A program made the position numbers and the translations under genes. From Rhabdothermincola_A sp041688815 (GTDB taxonomy: Bacteria > Actinomycetota > Acidimicrobiia > Acidimicrobiales > Acidimicrobilacustridaceae): a stretch of 17,021 nt of DNA. The DNA is taken from the NCBI GenBank assembly GCA_041688815.1, contig JBDNHK010000058.1, forward strand, positions 1 to 17,021. The letters run 5' to 3'. The notes under the pieces were generated by a model. The model was given only the letters and a program-made list of their open reading frames with translations. It did not search any database and was not told the origin of the DNA. Shown piece after piece: positions 7,964-13,741 of this stretch (positions are counted from its first letter, which is position 1; each line of letters opens with the position of its first letter).

Positions 7964-9511
7964 GTGAGTGGTTGTTCGGCCCGCATTTCCCACAACGAGT
8001 GTTTCTCACCGCGCGTTGCGTGCGTTGGCCGTCAAGTCGCGGTGGGGGTGTTCGGCGGCGCCTGGCTCGCCCTGCATGCCGTAGGGCTGCTCGACCCCGA
8101 GGCCCGGATCACCTTCGGTGTCTTCGCTGTCCTGGCCGCCGCCGGCACCGTCTACGGGATCAAGCGCTACCGACCCGTGCCGCGATGGCCCTGGCTGGCG
8201 GTGCTGGGCGCCTTCACGCTGTTCCTCGTGGGTGGGCTGCTCCGGATCGTCCACTCCACGCTGGGCGACCTGACCGCGGATCGCACCCTCGTGCCTGACC
8301 TGCTCATCCTTCCCGGCTACGCCATCATCGCCTTGGCGTTGGCCGGTCTGGCCCGCGTCGGTCGACGGGGTCTCGCCGGAGACTTCGATGCCGTGCTCGA
8401 CGCCGTCGTGGCCGCCCTCGCCGTCCTCGCGCTGGCCTGGGTGTTCCTCATCCTGCCGGCCTTCGCCCAGCAGGACGCCCCACTGACCGTCCGTCTCCTC
8501 CTCGGGGCCTACCCGGCCGCCTCGGTGTTCGTCGTGGCCATGGGGGCGCGATTGGCCTTCACCGCGGCGCGTCGGCCCCCTTTGGCCTTCCGGCTGTTGT
8601 TGCTCGCCACCTTCGGCCTGCTCATCGGTGACGTGGTCTACATGATGGCCGAGATGGGAACGCTCGACCTGCCCACCCACGTGATCGATCTGGCCTACGT
8701 GGTCGCCTTCGTCTGCGTCACCGCCGCGGCCGTTCATCCTTCGCTCCAGTGGGTCGGTGAAGCCTCACCGATCGAGGACCCGGTGCCTCGCCGAGGCCGG
8801 CTCGTGTTCGTGGCGGTGGCGCTGTCGGTCCCCGCTCTCGTGCTGCTGACCCCGCTGGCCGAGTCGCGTGGTGGTGAGCGGTTGGTGCTCGCGGCCATCG
8901 TGCTCTGTCTCACGGCCACGGCTTCCTGGCGCCTCTTCCGGGCCTTGCACCAGCACGCCCGATCCCAGGAGCGAGTGGCCTACCAGGTGAGCCACGATGC
9001 GCTCACCGACATGCCCAACCGGGTCGCCCTGCAAGACCATCTCTCGCGCCTGCTCGACCCGGCGCGAGGTGACCGGCAGCACGCCGCGGTGTTCCTCCTC
9101 GACCTCGACCGCTTCAAGCTCGTGAACGACACGATGGGGCACACGACCGGTGACGAACTGTTGATCGCGGTGGCCGACCGGCTGCGTCGCAATGTGCGGT
9201 CCTCGGACTTCGTGGGACGAGCGGGGGGCGATGAGTTCGTGGTCGTCGTGCACGGCGCCACCGAGGAACAGGCCCTCGAGTCGGCCGAACGGACCCGGCT
9301 TCTCCTGCACACCCCGTTCGTCGTTCGGGGGTCGGAGGTCCAGGTGGCGGCGAGCATCGGCGTATCGCTCCATCGTCAGGGCGACGAGCAGGTCGTCGCC
9401 GAGAGCCTTCTGCGTGACGCCGACACCGCGATGTACCAGGCCAAGGAGCGAGGGGCGACACTGTGGTGTGCTTCGACACCACGATGCGCGAGCGGATCGC
9501 GACCCGCCTGA
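7964..9511 (+). CDS. Membrane-bound diguanylate cyclase (GGDEF) part of a GGDEF-EAL protein, frame-interrupted
   Basis: Predicted to make the second messenger cyclic di-GMP from two GTP. About ten hydrophobic segments lie between residues 26 and 322 (for example 26-43, 76-95, 144-165, 207-228, 279-298), forming an integral-membrane sensor. A GGDEF domain follows from about 340: HDALTDMPNR (344-353), the inhibitory-site motif RSSD (412-415) five residues before the motif, and intact GGDEF (421-425). The domain end MYQAKERG is normal, but the last 18 residues after it do not fit the family. The expected continuation lies in the -1 frame. Adding one G to the run at 9452-9455 gives AKERGGDTVVCFDTTMRERI and a single 783-residue GGDEF-EAL protein. 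The GTG start at 7964 is supported by a possible leaderless -10; a GTG at 8042, just before the first membrane segment, is an alternative. Confidence 0.88.
   Translation: MSGCSARISHNECFSPRVACVGRQVAVGVFGGAWLALHAVGLLDPEARITFGVFAVLAAAGTVYGIKRYRPVPRWPWLAVLGAFTLFLVGGLLRIVHSTLGDLTADRTLVPDLLILPGYAIIALALAGLARVGRRGLAGDFDAVLDAVVAALAVLALAWVFLILPAFAQQDAPLTVRLLLGAYPAASVFVVAMGARLAFTAARRPPLAFRLLLLATFGLLIGDVVYMMAEMGTLDLPTHVIDLAYVVAFVCVTAAAVHPSLQWVGEASPIEDPVPRRGRLVFVAVALSVPALVLLTPLAESRGGERLVLAAIVLCLTATASWRLFRALHQHARSQERVAYQVSHDALTDMPNRVALQDHLSRLLDPARGDRQHAAVFLLDLDRFKLVNDTMGHTTGDELLIAVADRLRRNVRSSDFVGRAGGDEFVVVVHGATEEQALESAERTRLLLHTPFVVRGSEVQVAASIGVSLHRQGDEQVVAESLLRDADTAMYQAKERGATLWCASTPRCASGSRPA
9452..9455 (+). 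other. Frame-interruption site at a G run (GGGG)
   Basis: The frame of the GGDEF domain and the frame of the EAL domain meet here. Reading GGG at 9452-9454 and then re-reading G9454 joins the two domains without any missing or extra residue. One lost G, a sequencing or assembly error, or -1 slippage would each explain it. No classic slippery heptamer is present. Confidence 0.7.
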
Positions 9512-10314
9512 TGCTCGAACGCGAGCTGCGCCAGGCGCTCGCCCGTGGTCAGCTCGAGGTGCACTATCAGCCCAAGCTGCGCCTGAGCGATCGGCGGGTG
9601 GTGGGCATGGAGGCCCTGTTGCGCTGGAATCATCCCACTCTGGGGTGGATCAGCCCGGCCGCCTTCATCCCCATCGCCGAGGACACCGGCATGATCGTGG
9701 AGATCGGTGCCTGGGTCGTCGACCAGGCCTGTGGCGAGCTCGGTCGCCTGCACGCGCTGATGGCCCGCCCCGAGCTGATGAGTGTGTCGGTCAACCTTTC
9801 CATGCGTCAGCTCCGTGACGACACGATGATCGACCATGTGGCGAGAGCGCTCCTGCGCCATCACGTGGCCGCCTCGTCGCTGTGTCTCGAGCTCACCGAG
9901 TCGATGCTCATGGAGGACGTCGACACGATCTCCTCCCAGCTCGCCGCGCTGCGCTCCTTCGGGGTGAAGATCTCGATCGACGACTTCGGCACCGGGTACT
10001 CGTCGCTGGCCTATCTGCGCCGCCTTCCGATCGACGAGGTGAAGATCGATCAGACCTTCGTGACCGCGTTGGATCGTGATGGGCCGGGGGCGAGTCTGGT
10101 GGGCGCGGTCGTGGCCATCGCCAACTCCCTGGGCATCACCACGGTGGCCGAGGGAGTGGAGACCGACGATCAGGCGGAGACCCTCGCCGAGCTGGGCTGC
10201 GCCGAGGCGCAGGGCTTCCTGTTCGCCCGGCCCGTGCCGCCTTCCGAGCTCGTGGACACCATGAAGCGGATCGGTTCGGCCTCGGGTCCCCGTCTGCGAG
10301 CGGTCTCGTCGTGA
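9463..10314 (+). CDS. EAL-domain cyclic di-GMP phosphodiesterase part, overlapping the GGDEF frame
   Basis: A complete EAL domain, the type that cleaves cyclic di-GMP to pGpG. Metal- and catalysis-related residues are all visible: E50 in MEALLRW, N111 in NLSMRQL, E143 in LELTES, D173-D174 in DDFGTGYSSL, K194 in VKIDQTF, E230 in AEGVE and Q250 in AQGFLFARP. It should be active. The frame is shifted by one base relative to the GGDEF gene and overlaps its end by 49 bases. The normal GGDEF-EAL linker is regenerated by one extra G, so a single fused protein is the likely ancestral or true form. If the split is real, GTG at 9463 has GAGGGG (9450-9455) seven bases upstream and could be translated by coupling from the GGDEF gene. 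A separate EAL protein would then be soluble rather than membrane-tethered. Confidence 0.88.
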   Translation: MVCFDTTMRERIATRLMLERELRQALARGQLEVHYQPKLRLSDRRVVGMEALLRWNHPTLGWISPAAFIPIAEDTGMIVEIGAWVVDQACGELGRLHALMARPELMSVSVNLSMRQLRDDTMIDHVARALLRHHVAASSLCLELTESMLMEDVDTISSQLAALRSFGVKISIDDFGTGYSSLAYLRRLPIDEVKIDQTFVTALDRDGPGASLVGAVVAIANSLGITTVAEGVETDDQAETLAELGCAEAQGFLFARPVPPSELVDTMKRIGSASGPRLRAVSS

Positions 10315-10330
10315 TCTGGTCCTGAGCGCA

Positions 10331-10352
10331 GCCGTCGCTTCGTGCCGACGGC
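10331..10352. terminator. Hairpin between convergent EAL and LuxI-like genes
   Basis: GCCGTCG (10331-10337) and CGACGGC (10346-10352) form a perfect seven-base-pair stem with an eight-base loop. CTGA/TCAG on either side could extend it across a small bulge. It fills the 38-base gap between two stop codons and could end transcripts from both sides. There is no U tract. Confidence 0.5.
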
Positions 10353-11162
10353 TCAGACCGCCCGGCGCAGAGCGACGGAAGGGGTGGCCGCAGCGGTGGT
10401 GACGATGGCCGCGCCGACGCCCTCCACCGCGGTGCGCGTCCAGTCGGGGGTCGACACCGCGGCCTCGAGGCCCGAGCCTCGAAAGAGGATGTCGTACATG
10501 TTCGGGTCGGTGAGAGCGAGCCGCGGCTGGTAGTCGTCGGCGTCGAGGAACACGGGCAGACTCGCCGGCGAGTCGAGGTAGCTGAGGGGTTCGAGGCCGG
10601 CGAACGGCGTGAACGGACGGGAGATCATCTTCTGGATGAGCTCGAGGACCACCAGGTCGAGCACCGCGGTCACCCACTTGACCCCGTCCTGGTGGGCCAG
10701 CATCGCCAGGCACTGGTACAGCGAGAGGGTGATGAGCCCCGAGGTCGACGAGCCCCGGTAGTCGGGCATGGCCGCCAGTGTCCCGATGTCCCAGACGAGC
10801 GATCGGTCGATCCCCGGGTTGGTACGGGCGATGACCTCGTCGGGGTCCTCGCCCCAGGCGCGGGCGATGTCGTCGAGCGACTTCGCCGGACCATGGGGCA
10901 GCAGGGCCCGCAGCACCCCTGCCGGGGCGCGGAGGCGATGGTCGATCACGACGAAGAACAACGAGTTCGGGTCGTACGGTTCGTACTCCTCGGCCAGCAG
11001 CTCCGGGCTGTTGCCGAAGAACTCGGCGAACACCTCTCGCTCGATCGAACGCCCCAATTCGGCGGCGGGATCGAGTCCCGGGATCACGTACAACCCGAAC
11101 GGGGTAGTGTCGCGGCCGGCCTTGGTCATGACCGACTGGGCGAGGTCGCGCAGGTCGTCCAT
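10353..11162 (-). CDS. GNAT-fold protein resembling LuxI-type autoinducer synthase (269 aa)
   Basis: I do not recognise a named family with certainty, but the N-terminal half follows the LuxI/N-acyl amino-acid synthase pattern. EREVFAEFFG (41-50) matches the RxxVFxExLG helix, YEPYDPNSLFFVVID (60-74) matches the EIDxYD...YLVAxD strand, AGVLRALLP (81-89) matches VGxxRLLPT, and VWDIGTLAAMPDYRG (123-137) matches the catalytic WELSRFAVxxxxRG region. D64 and R85 fall on conserved LuxI positions. The catalytic Glu is replaced by Asp (D125) and the following Arg by Thr (T128). The later LSLYQCLAMLAHQDGVKWV helix and strand complete a GNAT core. If the family relation holds, it would transfer an acyl group to an amine-bearing acceptor. 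Its ATG overlaps the stop of the SpeD-like gene by one base (TGATG), indicating translational coupling. No LuxR-type regulator is in the window. It could also be another GNAT acyltransferase. Confidence 0.6.
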   Translation of the reverse strand: MDDLRDLAQSVMTKAGRDTTPFGLYVIPGLDPAAELGRSIEREVFAEFFGNSPELLAEEYEPYDPNSLFFVVIDHRLRAPAGVLRALLPHGPAKSLDDIARAWGEDPDEVIARTNPGIDRSLVWDIGTLAAMPDYRGSSTSGLITLSLYQCLAMLAHQDGVKWVTAVLDLVVLELIQKMISRPFTPFAGLEPLSYLDSPASLPVFLDADDYQPRLALTDPNMYDILFRGSGLEAAVSTPDWTRTAVEGVGAAIVTTAAATPSVALRRAV

Positions 11163-11548
11163 CAAAAGGCTTTGGCCACGCACGCAGTGGCGGAGAAGAA
11201 CCCCGCGGTGAACTCGAGCGCGGCCACGGCGCTGAACGCCTTGCACGTGTAGATGTCGACGCTGAAGAAGCGCACCGGCTGTTCCCACGCATAGAAGTGG
11301 GCCCCGCTGGTCCCCCAGTGGATCCAGCCCGCCCAGCCGAAGGCATCGGAGCGATGGGTGGTGGGCGCCAGGATGGTTCGCATGTCGAGGGTGTCGGAGA
11401 GCTGGGTCAGGTAGGTCGACACCATCTCCGCGGTGATGATGTGGTCGACCGTCCCTTCGATCACCAGCCGTTGGCGGTGGATGGCCGGGGCCAGGTCGGG
11501 TAGCTCGGTCGGGTCCAGCACGAGCTGCGGACTCTGGATGTCGATCAT
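11162..11548 (-). CDS. SpeD-like protein (S-adenosylmethionine decarboxylase family, altered active site, 128 aa)
   Basis: Length and pattern fit the short bacterial S-adenosylmethionine decarboxylases: a first strand RLVIEGTV (27-34), a helix TYLTQLSDTL, and the second half WGTSGAHFYAW followed by FFSVDIYTCKAF (94-105), which matches the VDIFTC signature. True SpeD enzymes self-cleave at Glu-Ser in an ESHISIHTWPE segment to make a pyruvoyl cofactor. Aligning the conserved Trp gives T80-S81 at that point, so Ser is kept, Glu becomes Thr, and the catalytic His becomes Tyr (Y86), though H84 is close. The proton-donor Cys (C102) is kept. Whether it self-processes is open. The ATG at 11548 is well supported by GGAAGG about six bases upstream (minus strand), which is better than the longer upstream frame to 11674. 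It is the first gene of a coupled pair with the LuxI-like gene. No other polyamine gene is in the window, so a standard spermidine role is not supported. Confidence 0.65.
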   Translation of the reverse strand: MIDIQSPQLVLDPTELPDLAPAIHRQRLVIEGTVDHIITAEMVSTYLTQLSDTLDMRTILAPTTHRSDAFGWAGWIHWGTSGAHFYAWEQPVRFFSVDIYTCKAFSAVAALEFTAGFFSATACVAKAF

Positions 11549-11729
11549 GGGTGACCTTCCGGTCAGATGGGGGGCGCGTACGGCCCGAGGAGTACTGCTC
11601 CGCCCGCCGGAAGTATGGATGGCGAAAGGGCGCAGAGGAAGCCAAAAGCCGGGATTTCGCGCCATTCGCGACATTTTCGCCCCGGTGTTTGACGCTGCGT
11701 GACCGCACAGTGACGTTTCGTGTTCAGAT
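11549..11729 (-). promoter_or_regulatory. Upstream region of the SpeD-like/LuxI-like pair
   Basis: This non-coding stretch is less GC-rich than its surroundings. A CATACT hexamer (minus strand, 11612-11617) could be a -10 element, giving a leader of about 60 bases; no good -35 box is seen. Further upstream, TTCGC (plus strand) recurs at 11656, 11665 and 11676, and TCGCG-CCATT-CGCGA (11657-11671) is an inverted repeat. These could be regulator sites. I recognise no riboswitch. Confidence 0.35.
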
Positions 11730-11761
11730 CGAACCTGCCCCCGGACTCACACCAGGGTTCG
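11730..11761 (-). terminator. Hairpin just after the GT-C-like membrane protein gene
   Basis: On the minus strand CGAACC pairs with GGTTCG (11756-11761 with 11730-11735), and an inner CTGG/CCGG pairing tightens the loop. It begins ten bases after the stop codon. No U tract follows. Position and shape fit a terminator, separating this gene from the SpeD-like pair. Confidence 0.4.
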
Positions 11762-11770
11762 GCGCGAGTC

Positions 11771-13630
11771 TCAGACGGGGGGGCCGACGAAGACGGCGAT
11801 GGGGTCACCCTTGCGGCGGATCTCCTCGACCCGCTCCAGCAGGTCGAGATCGACGCCCGGGACTCGTGGCGCGGCCGTCGCGTCGCCACCGGTCCCCAGG
11901 TTCGTGGCGAGATCGGATCGCCCGGCCGCGTTCAGTTGCTCCTGCAACGTCTTGACCGCGACGAGGAAGCTGGCCCGGGTCAACGGGTCGACCGGGTCCC
12001 ATCGGGTGATCAGCCGCACGTCGGGCCGCTGCTGCCACTCGATCGAGGCATCGGCCGCCACCACCCAGAGCGTGGCCTCGGGCGGGCGGGTTGCCTCACT
12101 TCGCTGCGGCCCGAGGCGGAAAGCGTCGGACTCGTCGGCGACCACCGGGATGCCGGCTCGCTCGAGCTCTAGGCGGAGCCCGTCCCCGACCGTGCCCCAC
12201 ACCGAGCCCGTCGAGCGGACGAGGATGGGCCCGGAGCCCTCGAGCGCGGCGAGGGTGGGCGGGACCAGCTCGCCCAGGATCGCGTCCGACGAGGCGTCGG
12301 GGACCTGAGCTTGGGTCCCGGCCCGGGCCGTCGACGCTCCGAGGCCCAGGAGCAGGACCACCACCAGCGGCGCGGCCGCCCAGTTGATCGCCCGTCGCGC
12401 CGGGTGCCGGAGCGCGAACCATCGCCCGCCGGCGATGCCGATGCTCCACGCCGCCGAGAACCAGAACAGAGCGGCGACGACCCACCACCAGCTCAGGAGG
12501 TAGTTGTAGGGCTCGCCGGTGATGCGCGAGGTGGCCACGATTCCGGCCAACACCCCCGTGCCGACCAGGGCCTGGAAGCGCACAGCGCTGCGGGCCCCGG
12601 CCCGTCCGGCCGCGATCATCGCCAGCACGAAGACGACGGCGGGAACGACGAGCCCGATCGGGGCCGACGGGATCTGCCCGCCGCCCTCGGTCGCCACCGG
12701 CTCGAAGGCCCCGAGCCACGGGGCGAGGTACCGGGCGGCGAGGCCGAGCGCATCGGGGAGGCCGACGCCGGACTCGGATGCTCCCGTGAAGTGCGAGACG
12801 ATCGCGTCGATGTTCCCGCTTCCGTTCACCTGGTCGACCACGACGGGCGCCCAGCACACCACCAGGCCCAGGGCGGTGGTGGCGACGAGGAGGATCTGCT
12901 GGCGGCGGTCGGGAGGGCCGGATCGCGGGTGAGATCGATGGTCGAGCACGACGATGACCGTCGTCGCGGCGGTGAGACCGGCCACGAGGACCACGTAGCC
13001 CACGTGGCTCTGCACCAGGAACGACCCCACGACGACTGCCACCGGGATGGGCCAACGCTCCCCGTCGGCGATCGACCACAGCAGGAACGCCAAGAGCACC
13101 ACCGAGGTCAGCGTGATGTACGGGTTCCACGGATCGCGGAGCACCTCGGGCCCGAGGCCCCGGGTTAGCAGGGCCAGGGCGGCTCCGGTGAGCAGCACCA
13201 GGGGTAACCGACCCCGGCGCCAGGCGAGAGCCACGGTGCCCGAGAGCGCGAGGGCGTTCAGTAGCGCCGTACCGAAGAGCAGGTCGACCGGCTGCTGCCC
13301 GAGCACCCGGTACGGGATGGCAAGGACCCAGTAGAGCATCGGTCCGGGATGGTTCCACCCATAACGGGAGTAGGGCCCGACCAGCGGCGTGGCTTCGCCT
13401 ACGTCGCTCACCCGCAGGGCCAGCACTGCCCAGTCGCCGCCCGGTCTCCACCCGGTGCCCAGGGCCGAGAGCCCGGCCAGCAAGACCGGGGCCGCCACCA
13501 CGACCACGACGAACACCGTGATCACGATCGATGAACGACGGCGGGTTCTCGATCTCGGCTCCGCCGTCGCAGGGGTTGCTTCGGGCGTCAAGGGCGAGGG
13601 GGGGTCGGGGTCGTTCACGTCGGGGATCAC
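11771..13630 (-). CDS. Polytopic membrane protein, GT-C glycosyltransferase-like (619 aa)
   Basis: About ten membrane segments occupy residues 35 to 425 (for example IVITVFVVVVVAAPVLLAGL, PLVLLTGAALALL, PVAVVVGSFLVQSHVGYVVL, PLVVVLLLGLGAS). A soluble C-terminal domain of about 190 residues follows, presumably extracytoplasmic. The first outer loop has GGDWAVLALRVSDVGE with D66, followed by GPYSRYGWNHPGPMLYW. This is the layout of GT-C enzymes (ArnT/PMT/mannosyltransferase type), where an Asp in the first loop is catalytic and a lipid-linked sugar is the donor. Specific donor and acceptor cannot be told. The N-terminus is Pro-rich with an Arg cluster (RSRTRRRSS), consistent with a cytoplasmic start. 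The start is weakly defined: GTG at 13630 is listed, GTG at 13618 is possible, and neither has a clear ribosome site. It lies 111 bases downstream of the GH63-like gene on the same strand. Confidence 0.7.
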   Translation of the reverse strand: MIPDVNDPDPPSPLTPEATPATAEPRSRTRRRSSIVITVFVVVVVAAPVLLAGLSALGTGWRPGGDWAVLALRVSDVGEATPLVGPYSRYGWNHPGPMLYWVLAIPYRVLGQQPVDLLFGTALLNALALSGTVALAWRRGRLPLVLLTGAALALLTRGLGPEVLRDPWNPYITLTSVVLLAFLLWSIADGERWPIPVAVVVGSFLVQSHVGYVVLVAGLTAATTVIVVLDHRSHPRSGPPDRRQQILLVATTALGLVVCWAPVVVDQVNGSGNIDAIVSHFTGASESGVGLPDALGLAARYLAPWLGAFEPVATEGGGQIPSAPIGLVVPAVVFVLAMIAAGRAGARSAVRFQALVGTGVLAGIVATSRITGEPYNYLLSWWWVVAALFWFSAAWSIGIAGGRWFALRHPARRAINWAAAPLVVVLLLGLGASTARAGTQAQVPDASSDAILGELVPPTLAALEGSGPILVRSTGSVWGTVGDGLRLELERAGIPVVADESDAFRLGPQRSEATRPPEATLWVVAADASIEWQQRPDVRLITRWDPVDPLTRASFLVAVKTLQEQLNAAGRSDLATNLGTGGDATAAPRVPGVDLDLLERVEEIRRKGDPIAVFVGPPV

Positions 13631-13712
13631 GGCCGTCGGAGGAGAAGCCGGACGTCATCCTATTGACGCCGCTCCCTCGTGGATCGTCGCGAGCCCCCGG
13701 CATCGGCCTGGG

Positions 13713-13734
13713 CCGGCGTCGAGCCGGCGTCGAG
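13713..13734. repeat. Tandem 11-base duplication in the GH63/GT-C gap
   Basis: CCGGCGTCGAG is present twice head to tail, just after the GH63-like stop codon. The rest of the 111-base gap shows no clear promoter or terminator. Confidence 0.85.
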
Positions 13735-13741
13735 CTGTCGC

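Noticed and set aside
9446..9461. Programmed -1 ribosomal frameshift in the GGDEF-EAL gene
   Set aside because: No classic slippery heptamer and no obvious downstream structure; a lost G or sequencing error is simpler. Kept only as an alternative in the finding.
9376..11346. Minus-strand open frame of 656 codons spanning the EAL gene and the SpeD/LuxI-like region
   Set aside because: The opposite strand (EAL domain) and another minus frame (SpeD-like, LuxI-like) carry recognisable motifs; this frame carries none.
11549..11674. Longer N-terminus for the SpeD-like protein starting at 11674
   Set aside because: The extra 42 residues do not fit the family, and the ATG at 11548 has a good ribosome site and gives the usual SpeD length.
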